Part shown: one piece after another, positions 20,935-33,146 of the stretch
Position numbering within the stretch: position 1 is the first letter of the stretch
Layout: each line of letters starts with the position of its first letter
Assembly: GCA_023053575.1 (NCBI GenBank)
Contig: JAKZAP010000054.1
Location: 124,001-188,000, forward strand
Length of the DNA stretch: 64,000 nucleotides
Reading direction: 5' to 3'
Source: Branchinecta lynchi
Taxonomy: Eukaryota > Arthropoda > Branchiopoda > Anostraca > Branchinectidae
The notes under the pieces: generated by a model
Database searches by the model: none
Seen by the model: only the letters and a program-made list of their open reading frames with translations
What the model was told of the DNA's origin: nothing
Position numbers and translations under genes: made by a program

Positions 20935-21300
20935 CTTTTGGCGAAGTTCGCATTGCATAACTCGCAAACTCGTCTTGGCCGTGAAAGCGCTAAGAAGTCG
21001 TAGTTACAAAACGAAACAATGTCGAAAGGCGGGGATTCCAGAAGCTTATGATTCCATAATGGAGCTAGAAATAATATAAAAGACAGAATAAGCAAGAGGG
21101 CTCCGTTAATGAACAAAGTCCGAGACAAGTCCGAGTCCTTGAAGAAGGCGTCTCGAGACCTTCTCGGGACGAGTCCAGAGTCCGAGTTCACAGCTCTAGC
21201 GGACGGACAGCTCCGTGAACGACGAGTCCGAGTGCTTGAAAAAGGTGTCTCGAGACGAATCGAGATTCCTGAGTCAACCAGCTTACAACCACAACACAAA
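20935..21300. repeat. Interspersed repeat shared with 44.69-44.89 kb
   Basis: 20935-21120 matches 44690-44885 at roughly three quarters of positions (GAAACAATG, GATTCCAGAAGCTTATGA, CAGAATAAGCAAGAGGG). The following 21120-21280 has an internal direct repeat of CGAGTCCTTGAAGAAGG and CTCGAGAC words about 100 bp apart. Open frames on both strands exist here; neither is convincing. Confidence 0.6.
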
Positions 21301-21960
21301 TCTGGGGAAAAAGGCGCAACTTATAATAATAATAATAAGAATAATATAATGCAAAAATAAGGCACATGGCGTCTACAAGAGATTCCCAACCAATCTTTCT
21401 TCTTTTGTTCTTTATTTAAAGTCTATCGATGTTCCCATCCTTGTTTAATTTTAATTATTATTTACTATTTATTTTTGTTTAATTGCGACTGTGCCTTGGC
21501 GTTGCTCTCGATTAACTGTATGATTATATAGCGGATGGATGCTATTGGGTATGATTCTTCATGTTTAAGATAATTTGGTTTTATTTATTTTTTCTGTGTG
21601 CGCTCGAGCTCTGCTCTCAGCAGCAGAAAGTGATAATGATAGATTTTCGTTTGCAAATAAAGATACTTGAACCCTCTTCAGAAACCTTATTTCACTGACA
21701 TTCTTGCATAATCGAACAACTCCAAAAACAGAGATGAGCATTTTCCCGACCCTTCCTCGTTTTTGGTTTATTTATTTCAAAAGATAGCTCACATCACATC
21801 ACAAATACTGGATAGAAAACCGATATAAGTAAGCCGAAAGAAGAAAAAAAAAGGAAAAGTAAGCCTGCTTCAATCAAGAATGGGTTGGAACCCAATAATA
21901 TGTTCTTTCCCCCAAGCTTCCTTGGGAACGCGGCTTTCCTCAAGGACCTAAGCCCCGATA
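21300..21960. other. AT-rich intronic stretch
   Basis: AAT microsatellite near 21328, ATTTATTTTTG-rich sequence and a TTTGCAAATAAAGATACTTG end, all upstream of the Bicaudal-C exon. No other gene seen. Confidence 0.5.
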
Positions 21961-21967
21961 TTTGCAG

Positions 21968-22186
21968 TCGTTGATGCCAATCGTCTTGAGTATTGATCTT
22001 CCCGAGAACTCACTACACCTGGAACCAAACTTCCAGTACGTCCAGAAAAAGTGCGGAGTCCAGATCCGGGTTCGACCGAGGGCCAGGGGCGTACCCGGCA
22101 GCATCTCCGTCAAAGGATCGGAGTTCGATGTCAGAAATTTGAAGGAGGCCGTTTTCAGGATTATGCAGCATGTTCTTCGGTCCATG
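21968..22186 (+). CDS. BICC1: Bicaudal-C homolog exon, KH-like region
   Basis: A 219-bp exon of 73 codons between acceptor ATATTTGCAG and donor GTAAGC, phase 0 at both ends. The peptide starts SLMPIVLSIDLP, continues with YVQKKCGVQIRVRPRARG and VKGSEFDVRNLKEAVF, and ends IMQHVLRSM. This fits the segment between KH domains of Bicaudal-C proteins, which have an L-P-VL-x3-LP strand, an I-V-R-x-R stretch, V-x-GS and a KEA helix followed by H-L-x2-S. Bicaudal-C is an RNA-binding regulator of maternal and ciliary mRNAs. The match is from memory of the family, not an alignment. No neighbouring exon of the gene is in the window, so introns are at least several kb. The identical exon recurs at 39102-39320. 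Confidence 0.7.
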
Positions 22187-22299
22187 GTAAGCCACATTTG
22201 TTATGTATTGACTTTGTTATTTTTTCTGTGCTTATTTTCTTTCCTTCTTTATAGTCTGTATCTTTGTTCTTCTTCTTCATCTTTTTGGAAAAGATGAAA

Positions 22300-24060
22300 T
22301 TGCGGGATCTAGCTATCCCGCGAGTATCTCGAACTTGTGTTTGTTCTTCCCACCAAGTTTCATCTCGATCCCTCCACTCTAAGCGTTTCACAAGATTTCT
22401 GGTTCCCTCCTCCAACTCCCACCAGTGTCATCGGATCCGGTCCGGATTTATAGTGGGACGTCTGAGACACAAGGTCATCCTAAATATCAAATTTCATCAA
22501 GATCCGATCACTTGTTCGCAAGATAAAAAATACCTCAAATTTTGGCTTCCCCTCCATCCATTCCCCCTCCCAGATGATCGGATCGAGGGAATGACTATTT
22601 CCTATTTAATCTGGTCGGGTCCTGGACATGCCTACCGATTTTCAGCGTCCCAGCACATCAGGAAGCACCAAACTCGCGGGATCACTAGAAATTCCGACCC
22701 CCCCCCCCCCAACTCCTCCAAAGTGAGCGGCCGTTCCAGTTATGTCAGTCAGGTATCTAGGACTTGTGCTTGTTCTTTCCACCAAGTTACCATCCAGATC
22801 TCTCCACTCTAAGCGTTTCTCAAGATGTCCGGTTCCCTCCTCCAACTCCCCCAGTGTCATCGGATCCGGTCCGGATTTAAAGTGGGACGTCTGAGACACG
22901 AAGTCATCCTAAATATCAACTTTCGTCAAGATCCGATCACCCGTTGGCAAGTTAAAAATACCTCAATTTTTCGGCTCCCCCCCTCCGTCCACTCCCCCCA
23001 GATGGTCGTATCGGGGAAATGACTTTTACCTATTTAATCTGGTCGGGACGCTGACATGCCTGCCAATTTTCGTCGTCCTAGCACATCAGGAAGCACCAAA
23101 CTCGCGGGATCACTAGAAATTCGGACTCCCCCCCCCCAACTCCTCCTCCAAAGTGAGCGGATCCGTTCCGATTATGTCAGTCAGGTATCTAGGACTTGTG
23201 CTTGTTCTTTCCACCAAGTTTCATCCAGATCTCCCCACTCTAAGCGTTTCTCAAGATTTCGGTTCCCTCCTCCAACTCCCCCCAGTGTCATCGGATCCGG
23301 TCCGGATTAAAGTGGGACGTCTGAGACATGAAGTCTTCCTAATATCAACTTTCGTCAAGATCCGATCACCCGTTCGCAAGTTAAAAATACCTCAATTTTT
23401 CGGCTCCCCCCTCCCTCCACTTCCCCCAGATGGTTGGATCGGGGAAGACCACCGAACTGGCAGGATCACTAGAAATTTGGACTCCCCCCCCCCCCCCAGC
23501 TCCCCCAAAGTGAGGGGATCCGTCAGTCAGGTATCTAGGATACCTGACTGACAGTTTCCACCAAGTTTCATCCAGATCTGTCCACTCTAAGCGTTTCCCA
23601 AGATTTCTGGTTTCCCCCTCCAACTCCACCCGATGTCACCGGATCTGGTCTGGATTTAAAATGGTTTCAGTTTCATTAAGATCCGATCACCCGTTCGTAA
23701 GCTAAAAATATCTAATTTTTCCTTATTTTTCTGGATTCCTCCTCCCCCCACTCCATCCCCAGATGGTCGGATTGGGGAAGCGACTATTTCTGATTTAATT
23801 TGGTCCGGTCCCTGATATGCCTGCCAAGTTTCATCGTCCTAGCTTATCTGGAAGTGCCCGAAGTAGCAAAAACGGGACCGACAGACCGACTGACGGACAG
23901 AAATTACAATCGCTATATGGCACTTGGCCGAAGGGCAGGTGAATATTTCCAAGTTTTATCGTCCTAGCCTGAAGTACCCTAACTCGAGAACAGTCGCCTG
24001 ACAGACCGACCGAAAAGTGATCGGTATATGGCACTTGAGCGAAGCTGCACGTGCCTTAAA
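22300..24060 (+). repeat. P repeat array with hairpin end
   Basis: Four tandem units of about 420 bp. Landmarks repeat in order: ATGCCTGCCAATTTTCG, AGCACATCAGGAAGCACC, a C run, GTCAGTCAGGTATCTAGGAC, CACCAAGTTTCATCCAGATC, GATCCGGTCCGGATT, AAGATCCGATCACC. The array ends at about 23860-24055 with GACCGACAGACCGACTGACGG-type stretches and the GGCACTTG / CACGTGCC hairpin at 24030-24055. It begins inside the intron downstream of the Bicaudal-C exon. Confidence 0.85.
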
Positions 24061-24200
24061 AACAGGCTCTGATTTCAACAACTTATCGATGAGTTTAGCT
24101 TAAGCCAGTCTCCAGGCTCTTTGACTTGAGCAACAGACGACAGAAAATAAGTTCTTCGGACGAGTGAGGTTCTGTCAAAAACTTGTCAAGAGCAGAATTA
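24056..24200 (+). repeat. T module next to P end
   Basis: AACAGGCTCTGATTTCAACA, GATGAGTTTAGCTTAAGCC and GACGACAGAAAATAAGTTC are repeated at 46130-46250 directly after another P end. The T sequence continues past the duplication edge to about 24360 and has a counterpart to about 46395. Confidence 0.65.
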
Positions 24201-24620
24201 GCGTCGAAAAAAGTAAAGCGGATTTGAAAACTAGTACGGGTTAGTGGTGGTACAATATACAGTAGGAAGATATTAGGTTTTCCGAGTTTATCCATCCTCT
24301 CTGGCTGACTCAAGTGCTACTTTGACGTTGACTCTTTTAGAACTGCATGGGACCTTCAGATTGATGCAAATAGAAAATATTGTTGGATATTCCCACATTT
24401 TATAGACAGACAGCGTTAGAACCAAGCCAAAATATTGAAATAATCTAATGGGAAAATCATCCCAGTTTAAAAGCTTTAAATGCAAACAAACCGCATTTAG
24501 AAACCCAAAGAAGATCTTCAAACTGTTGCAAGAACGTCCAGACACTTTAAACCTCTATTCGTTTTATTGCCTGATACCCCCTTGTCATAAAGTCATTAAG
24601 AACGGCATGTCATCGACCGT
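24201..24620. other. Single-copy spacer between duplication units
   Basis: 24201-24360 continues the T module (GCGTCGAAAAAAGTAAAGCG, CTCTCTGGCTGACTCAAGTG, also at 46270-46390). From about 24360 to 24620 I find no partner in the window and no gene. Confidence 0.5.
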
Positions 24621-25454
24621 AACTTTGTTTACACTAATCAAACACCTTTGTAAACCATGCCCGCACTTAACCCCTTTTTTGACGCTAATAGATAAGATTC
24701 TTCGCCCTTTTGCTAGGCCCCCTTTGTTATCATGTTTGACAACGATAAGAAACGAGCGTGAAAGCGACAGAAAATCAATTATAAAGGACACTTTTGTTTG
24801 TCAAAGGACGGTTGGGCAGATTTATTTTGGTCGCTAAACTTGATAAGGAATAGCCGAAGTAAACTAAATCCATCAGCGATGAGTCGCTGACTCATAAATA
24901 CAGGGTATACGGTGTATTTGTGTGGAAATCGCAGACATCAGAGGAGCGAATTCAATGACTTTTTGTTGTAAAAAGTCATTATGTGAGTGGAGAGGGATGA
25001 AACTTGGTGGAAAGAACAAGCACAAGTCCTAGATACGTGACGGATATAACCGGAACGGATCCGATCACGTTTGGGGGGGGGGGGGGGGGGGGGGGGGGGA
25101 AGTCCGAATTTCTAGTGATCCCGCGAGTTTGGTGCTTCCTGATGTGCTGGGACGCTGAAAATCGGCAGGCATGTCCGGGACCAGACCAGATTAAATAGGA
25201 AATAGTCATTCCCTCGATCCGATCATCTGGGAGGGGGAGTGGAGGGAGGGGGAAGTCAAAATTTGAGGTATTTATTCAAACAATGTTTACAACAGATACG
25301 TCAGCTACTATTCTTCATCAGCGATATTTCGGCCCTTCTTGGCAAGGGTCCTCGTCAGGCTGTCAATCTTATGGTTCAACTTCGGGGAAGGAAACAAACC
25401 TGTAATAATGTAATCCTGTAACAAACCTGTAAACCTGACCTCGAACCTGACGAG
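24621..25454 (+). mobile_element. Composite C-P-H module, second copy
   Basis: Same order as 6803-7735: C (24621-24990), one reversed P unit (24992-25264) with a 27-G run at 25073-25099, and an H palindrome with arms 25270-25359 and 25446-25535. It differs from the first copy by many substitutions and indels, in contrast to the near-identity of the duplicated units beyond 25455. Confidence 0.7.
25327..25358 (-). ncRNA. Hammerhead-like ribozyme core
   Basis: CTGACGA, stem II and GAAA intact on the minus strand. The upstream GATTGACAGC again allows a CAGC/GCTG stem I. Confidence 0.5.
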
Positions 25455-25478
25455 GACCCTTGCCAAGAAGGGCCGAAA
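25447..25478 (+). ncRNA. Hammerhead-like ribozyme core
   Basis: CTGACGA at 25447-25453 and GAAA at 25475-25478. The second duplication unit begins inside this core, at 25455. Confidence 0.45.
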
Positions 25479-25569
25479 TATCGCTGATGAAGAATAGTAG
25501 CTGACGTATCCGTTGTAAACATTGTTTGAATAAATGTTTCAAAGTCAGCTTGAGCTCAAAGAATATATT

Positions 25570-26902
25570 TTTGGGATCCCAAAACGTAAGTGGAGGGATA
25601 CCTATGACATCGCAAAATTTGTCCGTCTGTCCGTCCGTCCGTCTGTCCGTCCGTCCGTCCGTCTGTAAGCACGATAACTCTCGAAGGGAATGAGATATTT
25701 TGATGAAACTTGGTGTGAGGGTTCGTTGTGTCGTCGGACCAGTCAAGTTCGTAGATGGGCTTTGTAGCTCTACATTTAGGGGTGGGGGAGGGGATTCAAA
25801 TTAAGGGACTAACAAAATATTTTGAAACAGCTAATGTGATAGTCGATTATGGGGTAAGAAGACATGCTCAACACGATGGTGAAAACTACTTGTTCACCAC
25901 GACGGGCGAACAAGTAGTTCGCCACGACGGGCGAACAAGTAGTTCGCCCGGAATCCGGCCCAAACCGGAAAGTTTGTTGAAAGAAAAGTTTTATTTGAAA
26001 TTGATTAGATGTTCGATTTAGGGGTAGGAAGACATGCTTAAGACGATGGTGAAAACTATTTTCTCGATGGACAAGTATTTCGCCTTGAATCCGGCCCAAA
26101 CCAGAAAGTTTGTTGAAAGTAAAAGTTTTATTTTAAGTTGATTAAATGTTCGATTTAGAGGTAGGGAGACATGCTGAAGACGATGGTGAAAACTATTTTC
26201 TCGACGGACAAGTATTTCGACCGGAATCCGGTCCAAACCGGAAAGTTTGTCAAAATTAAAAGTTTTATTTGGAGTTGATTAGATGTTCGATTTAGGGCAA
26301 GAAGACATGCTGAACACTTATGTGAAAACAAGTTTCTACCCGGACATGTAGTTCGTCCGGAATCCGGCCAAAACCGGAAAACTGTTGGAAGTCAAAGTTT
26401 TATTTCTAGTTGATTAGATAAGCGATTTAGGGGTAAGAAGAGATGCTGAGTCCCTGTGTGACAATCGTATTTTACCCGGACATATAGTTCGTCCGGAATT
26501 CCGGCTGGAATCGGAAAATTTGTTATAAGCTAAATTTCGATTTGAAGTTGATTAGATTTTCATTACTAGGGAAAGAAGATACCCTGATTTCGTCTTTGAG
26601 CTTTCTTTTTTCGCCGGACAAGTAGTTCTGGAGTTCGGCCGGAACCGGGAAATTGGCAGAAGTGGCAGGAAGTTTTCGTCAAAACAGATATGACTTATAG
26701 GGGTAAACACACATGCTGAATCCAAATCTGAACTTGGTTTTCTCAGGTGATTAGCTATTTGGCCTCAATCTGTTTCTGAATTTTAATTGTAAAAATGTTC
26801 GAAGAGTCTGGCGAAGACTGGATCTGGCTAAGACAAGACCCAGTTGTCTGGATCAAATCTTAGATTTTTGGGATCCCATCGACACCTTTGGTCTTGTTTA
26901 TC
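25570..26902 (+). repeat. G element, full (unit 2)
   Basis: Counterpart of 8466-9768 with the same microsatellite and array, plus the 26-bp local duplication near 25920. Confidence 0.75.
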
Positions 26903-26904
26903 TT

Positions 26905-27395
26905 GCGAAAAGTGATCGTACAACAAACACACAAAAGCACAAGTCCTAGATACCTGACTGACATAACCGGAACGGATCTGCTTACTTTTGGGGAGTTGGG
27001 GGGGGGGGGGTCCAAATTTCTAGCGAGTTCGGTGCTTCCTGATGTTCTAGGACGACGAAAATTGGCAGGCATGTCAGCGTCCCGACCAGATTGATTGTGG
27101 TCACGCTGATATGCCTGCCATATTTCATCGTCCTAGCACATGTGTAAGCATCTTAAGTCTGGATCACCTGAGTTCCAGAACCCTCCCTCCAGCTCCCCCC
27201 CATAGTGCTCGGATCCAGTCCGGTGTTTTCAACTATGCACAATCTAGGGCTTATGCTTGTTCTTCTCACCAAGTTTCTTCCCGATCCGTCCACTCTGAAC
27301 ATGTCATACGATTTCCGGTTCCCGCCTCCAGCCCCCCCCCCCCACCCAAGTCACCGGATTCGTCATTCTCTCATATCTACCGCTAACTTTCTTTG
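26905..27395. repeat. Two P units, head to head (unit 2)
   Basis: Counterpart of 9772-10262. The G run near 27000 differs in length. Confidence 0.75.
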
Positions 27396-27800
27396 TGAAG
27401 GTTGTCGTAAGATAACTGACCGTGGGTCATAGTATGATACCTGCTCGAGAAAAATTATTAAAGGTTAACTTCCTACATAGAGGTTGGTATTGTAAAATAG
27501 CCTTGAGAAGGCCATTCAATGTAACCTATCCGAGTCGAAGGTGAGGTTAGTTATGAAATATCTACCGAGCGCAGCTAGGTTAATCTTTTTAAATGGCCAT
27601 CGATTATTATTATAACCGTCATCAAGAAAGCTGGAGGTGGATCTCACTTATGTGATGATTGTCATAGTAAAGCTGACAGTGGGTCATAGGATGATACAAC
27701 TTGGATAACTGTGCGAGAATAGTTATAATGCAATTATATTATATCTTTATTAAGTGTTAGTTCGGAAATATGGGCCGAAATCTTAAGTACATTATTTCAG

Positions 27801-27974
27801 ATCCGAACGAACAGATGCTTGCTTCAGCCCCGGCACCACCAACATATTCCAAGTCAACGCGACACGTTGCTGCTCCGCCGTTGTACTCCTGGAATCCTCA
27901 GTACTTTGGAAGAGGATATAATCATTTGGACTGGAGGCCAACTGTCTCAACGTTTGGTATATTCGGGCTTCTGG
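27801..27974 (+). CDS. Candidate internal exon, unit 2 copy
   Basis: Same acceptor, donor and phase 1-1 frame as 10668-10841. One synonymous change (GCT to GCC). As a symmetric exon it could be spliced in twice without breaking the frame if both units lie in one gene. Family not recognised. Confidence 0.45.
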
Positions 27975-28080
27975 GTACGTTAGCTGAGAGCCTCTCAAAT
28001 TTTTACGTAAACTCCAATCCCAGTTGATAGAAAACTAATTTGTTTGCCAAATTTCACTCGGAGCTCGCGTCTTCTATCAG

Positions 28081-30085
28081 CAGGGGCGTCGCAACCCCCC
28101 CCCCCCCCCCTCCCCACCTTTTTAAGGTTCGGTAAAATTTTGGGCCTCCGCCCAAAATTTTACTAGAATTGTTTGGTATTTTTTCGATAGCACAACTGTT
28201 GGATATTTTTACGGGGATTCGGTAGTGATGAAGAATCCTAAATAGGATACATGTACAAATCTCTTTGGTATAATGATTGGCATTCGGTATAATTGCGAGT
28301 ATTCGGTAGTTATTATGAATTTGGTGAGAGAATATACTGAAATCATTTGGTAGTTTTTCGATCCCGGAACTGTTCGGTATATTTATCGAGATTCCGTAGT
28401 TACACAGAATCCCGAATAAGCTACTGGTTCAAAATTATTCGGTATTATGATCAGGATTCGGTAATTTATTCCGTATAATTTCTACGATTAGGAAGTTAAC
28501 CACGAATCCCGACTTCGTTCCAGTTCCGACGAAAATATACCGAATAAGAATATTGTTCGATAGTCTTTCGATACCAAAACAATTCGGTATAAGTAAGTAA
28601 GTAATTTATTTATAACCCGCCGTTTTCAGAAAGCGGAGTAAATGAAGAAAATAAATAAAACACATAAACATACACAAAAAGACACTTAATTTCAATCGTC
28701 GGCCAGGAAGCAGTGTAGAAGGTTCGTGCGCTGGTTGGGTTCTGTTGTCGATGATTTTTGATAGCGACGAAGAAACATCCAAAAGGGTAACACTTGCATC
28801 TTGAATTTAGAACTTCTCCGTCAAAGTATGGTTATGGCATAATTTCGACAAGTGGAGCAGGTGCTTTGCATATTTAAAATAACATGATCTCATCTTTTTT
28901 ATCTCCTTCTTTCGCAGAACATGAGTGACACCAGAACGAAATAGTATAGAAGGAGCGCAGAAGGTGCTGTACAATTTTCCCAAAGCTTTACGATTATAGC
29001 GCCCCCGGTTGGGGACGATGCGCCCATAGGCGGTACGGATTGATCTAGAAACTTCTTGAACAACCGAAGACCAAAATTTTGACAACGAGGATTTGAATGT
29101 TATGCCAAGCCATCGTAGAGATTCTGTTGATCTGACGACGAACGATCCAAGAGAGATAGAAGAATTAGCATTCAAACGATTTGACGATATAATAACCGGG
29201 TATAATAACCGGGATACGGTAGTTAAACAGAATCCCGAACATGCTATCGGTCTAAATTTATTCGGTATAATAAATCGGATTCGGTAATTGATTCGTTATA
29301 ATGGCCAGGATTCGGAAGTTACCACGAATCTCGAAACTCAGAAGAGGTCAAGTGAAGCACTGGTCGCAGACAAAAGGGATGATCTATGATACCATCGATA
29401 GTCCTTACTCTTATTTTGGATCCCCCCAAAAATATCTAATCACAAATATTTCGAAAATTCCGCCTGCAGCACTTTTCGTAATATTCTCTTGTGGAAGGGC
29501 GCGTCATTTGACGGGATTTTAAGCCAAACTTAGGATTGAGATTTTGAAACATTAAAAGCTAGAATTTGGACGGAAATTAAATTTGGCAGGAAAAAGCAAC
29601 AACAAAAATTTCGCCTGCGGCGCTCACTTTATGTGATTATGGGTAGTTTATTAACTAGGCTATAGTTGCTTCTGCTGCCGGAACGTCGCTCCATCCGGTT
29701 TCTGAAACGTCTTAGAGTATCGTTATTTAATCAACGGTGATGGAAATTGTAAGAGAAACAGTCAAATTTTAGCCTACAGAAATAAAATGGATTTCAAAAA
29801 GTTTTGCCTGCGGCGCTTGATTTAGTTTTCTATTGGCTATAATAGATAGAAGCTGTTACTGCAATCATGCCCGGCAATATGTTCTACATGTGGGCTTCGC
29901 CGAAACGCCACCTAATAGTTGTCTTATCGTCTTTCATGCTGCCCTTTATTGTTACTCTTCCTACGTAATCGTTTCTATTCCATAAGCTCGAAATCTTAGT
30001 TCTAGGATTCGGTAAAAAATTTTAAAGATTAGGTAAAATTTTGACTCTGCACCCCTCCACCGAAAATGCACTTGCGACGCCCCTG
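28081..30085. mobile_element. hAT-like element (unit 2)
   Basis: Same inverted ends and the same imperfect 8-bp duplication (TCTATCAG before, CCTATCAG at 30086-30093) as 10948-12951. One extra base lies in the C run near the left end. The shared flanks show that it was present before the duplication. Confidence 0.75.
28591..29194 (-). pseudogene. LINE 3' end (unit 2)
   Basis: Same as 11457-12060: reverse-transcriptase C-terminal tail (29175 to about 28690) and TTAC-type 3' tail. I see no difference in the translated part. Confidence 0.7.
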
Positions 30086-30093
30086 CCTATCAG

Positions 30094-30469
30094 AGAGGGT
30101 TTGCAGACAGAATGTCTTTAGGCTTTCTTCGTAGGACTCGAATTTCTGTCCAAGAATGATACAGCAGGCTCTCTTCTGAATCCCTTCCAACTTCTCGCTT
30201 TGCTGAACTTAGAGTCAAGCGTTCAACACGGAGGTGTACTCCATCAGGTCGGACGGTAGTTTTATAGCAGGTGACAAGATCAACTGGAGAGAGACCAAAT
30301 CTTTTGATGCCCGCAAAGGATTTGAGCAGAATTGACCCTTTTCTTACGAGGTTTCTTCCATATGGTCATCCCATTTTAGGTTGCTTTTAATAGGATGCCT
30401 AGAATTTTCGCAGAGCTGGTCACAAGAAATTGTGTGTCGTCTTCGAGGGAGTAGGAGTTTGTTTTGTGA
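30094..30469 (-). pseudogene. Non-LTR reverse-transcriptase relic (unit 2)
   Basis: Counterpart of 12960-13335 with the same frameshift and stop, so it was already decayed before duplication. Confidence 0.7.
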
Positions 30470-30642
30470 AGTTAAATCTTAGCACGACTCTTTGCTTATT
30501 TGTTCACTAGTTTATTGTATTATATTTTATTTTTATATTTTTCTGAAGCGTGTAATGGAGTGGAACACGAGTATTTCTCTGTACTCATTATTTTTTGGAA
30601 AACAGAGATATAGCAGAATCTTTAATCAGAGTTCTTACAATA

Positions 30643-31487
30643 ACAACAAGACCTAAGGTTTCGATGGGATCCCAAAAATCTTGTATTTGATAAAGACAAC
30701 TGGGTCTTGTCTTCGCCAGATCCAGTATTCGCCTGGCTAATCCTCTGAGAAAACTAAGTTCAGATATACGTCTATCAGCCATATCTATTTTGACAACACT
30801 GACCGAAACTTCCTGCTTTACTTCTGCCAAATTTCTGGTTTCGACTGAATTCCGAGCGAACTACTTGTCCAGCAAAAAAAACAACTCAGAAACGAATCCA
30901 GCGTATCTCCTTATCCGTTTAAAAGACATCTAATCAACTTCAAATAAAACTTTCACTCAAAAAATTTCCGATTTCAACCGGATTCCAGACAAATTATATG
31001 TCCGGGTGAAAAATGATTGTCATATACAGACTCAGTGTCTTCTTAGCCCTAAATCTGTCATCTAATCAACTTCAAATAAAACTTTTTCTTTTAACAAATT
31101 TGCCGGTTTTCGCCAGATTCCGGGTGAACTATTTTTCCGGTGAGAAAATGGTTTTCATCATCGTGTTCAGCATGCCTTCTTACTCCTAAATCTATCATCT
31201 CATCAACTTCAAATAAACTTTTAATTTTAACCAAGTTTCCGGTTTTTGCCGGATTCCGGACGAAAGACTTGCCCGGCGAGGAAATGGTTTTCACCATCGT
31301 GGTCAGCATGTCCTCTTACTTCTAAATCGAACTTGACCTTACACTTGACCCAAAGAATCTTCACACCAAGTTTCATCGAAATATCTCATTCCCTTCCAGA
31401 ATAATCGTGCTGACAGACGGACGGACAGACGGACAACTTTTGCGATGTCATAGGTATCCCTCCACTTACGTTTTGGGATCCCAAAAA
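30643..31487 (-). repeat. G element, reversed (unit 2)
   Basis: Counterpart of 13509-14353. Confidence 0.75.
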
Positions 31488-31533
31488 CATGCTGAAAGAA
31501 AAGCAAAAAGTTGATAAGCAATTACATTTTCAG

Positions 31534-31647
31534 GTGACCCGTGTATAACGGACGGTGATTGTATCGGTCCATACGGTGCCTGCGTAAGCGGAGTTTGCGC
31601 ATGTGCGGACGGATTTGCGGAAAGCGAGGATAGGAAAAGCTGCATAT
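31534..31647 (+). CDS. EB/EGF-like cysteine-module exon, unit 2 copy
   Basis: Identical to 14400-14513 in splice borders, phase 1-1 and all six cysteines. If the duplication is real and intragenic, the transcript could gain a second module in frame. Confidence 0.75.
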
Positions 31648-32117
31648 GTAAGTACCACGAGGTTTCATCTCCAAACCTTTTTGGAGTTCCTAGGTTCCGT
31701 AATACTTTCTTTTTAATGTTATAAGCCGAAAACGATCGGTTAAGTTTCTTCAAGTCCAAGTTTAATGTATGTTATTATATAGGAAAAGCTATAGGCCTAT
31801 TGTGCAATTTGATGGGCAATAAATATATCATTATTATTATTATATTACAAAAAGCTGAATTACAAATAGAGGTCCGATGGGCCTGTGATGCCAGTAAAAA
31901 TCAATAAATAATAGATCAATAAATAAGATCAATAAATAGCGAGGAACATAGCAAGAGCAGAAGAACCAAAAAATTAAAGTAATGAGAAAAAACACAAAAA
32001 AAAACATGGAGAAACCATGCAGCCGTTTTATCCAGACAAACAAAAATGAATTCAATCAATCAATCCTTATTATTCAAAAACACAGAATTAACAAATAAAA
32101 CGGGATGATGTCTCTAC

Positions 32118-32546
32118 GTAGACACGACAGTACATCCAAACGAAAAAAGCGTCAGTACATGGACACGACACTACATGGACACGACGGTACGAGTACCGAC
32201 ACTACATGGACACGACGGTGCAAGTACCGACACTACATAGACACGACGGTACAGGTACCGACAGTACGTGGACACTTTTTGATTTTCGACGTAGTGTCGG
32301 ATTTTGTCCTCATAGTGACGTGTCCACGTAGTGTCGTTCGACGTACCGTCGTGTCTACGTAGTGTCGTTCGACGTACCGTCGTGTCTATGTAGTGTCGTT
32401 CGATGTACCGTCGTGTCTATGTAGTGACGCCATTTGGTTTTCGACGTTGTGACGTGTCTTCGTAGTGTCGGGCCTTTGTTTTTCTTCGTTCTGACGTGTC
32501 CATGTAGCGTCGTGTCCCTGTAGTGTCGGACATTTGTGTCTCTTCC
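32118..32546. repeat. Inverted array of ~31-bp words (unit 2)
   Basis: Counterpart of 14984-15412 with no copy-number change visible. That is notable for such an unstable structure and argues for very recent duplication or an assembly effect. Confidence 0.85.
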
Positions 32547-33146
32547 ATGTCGAAATTCCAGCTTAGGATATTGTCCAGGATTTTTTTTTTTTTTACATGT
32601 TGAAGTTCAAAATAACAATAAAGTTTCTGCCTGCTCCCCTTTACGTACGCCAACACTTGAGTTTAAGTGAATTATAGACGCTAGATGACACCACTCCTTG
32701 TCTCTGTTAAAATTTGGCTTCGGCTTGTGCGTCTGCGGGATACGGATAGGACCGGAAATAGACAGAAACAAGTCCGGTTGCAATCTGACCCATAGGTTGG
32801 GGGAGGGCGGGGGATTTCCAGAATTCAATCATCAGCCCATAGACCCGAAAGGATGGTCGGGTCCAAGCCAAACTTGGTTGGAATTAAGAGCTAGGATTCT
32901 AGTTGTGTCCCTTTAGGGGTCCGAACCCAATCCGACCTCTGTGAGGGAGCGAGTCTGTAAACTCTTGCCATCAGCCTATCTGGTAGGAGCGCTGTCGGAG
33001 TTCAAAGATGATACACGCGTAAAAAATACAAACTCAGCCACGTGCGTATTTTCATCGCATGATGGTGATTTGACGAGGATTATAAATACTTTGGGATGAG
33101 ACCCTGGGGACAATCAGCAGACTGTAATTTAGGGTTTTCAGTCTAA

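Larger units (their letters stand above)
8348..24200. repeat. Tandem duplication, unit 1 (15.85 kb)
   Basis: Aligned base by base with 25455-41333. The offset is 17107 at the start, 17133 after a 26-bp insertion in unit 2 near 25920, and 17133-17134 beyond that because C-run lengths differ. Differences noted by eye include 10696 (T/C), a cluster near 9663, 21049, 21316, about 22558 and about 23971. Similarity ends at GCAGAATTA, with unrelated sequence beyond. Confidence 0.9.

Noticed and set aside
20601..21299. 232-codon minus open frame
   Set aside because: About half is the inverted GACACTACGTAGAC array and the rest an interspersed repeat; no domain and no splice borders.
22264..22812. 182-codon frame following the Bicaudal-C exon
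   Set aside because: It is the P array in one reading frame; it begins after a good splice donor and shows the same Ser/Pro-rich pattern as all P units.
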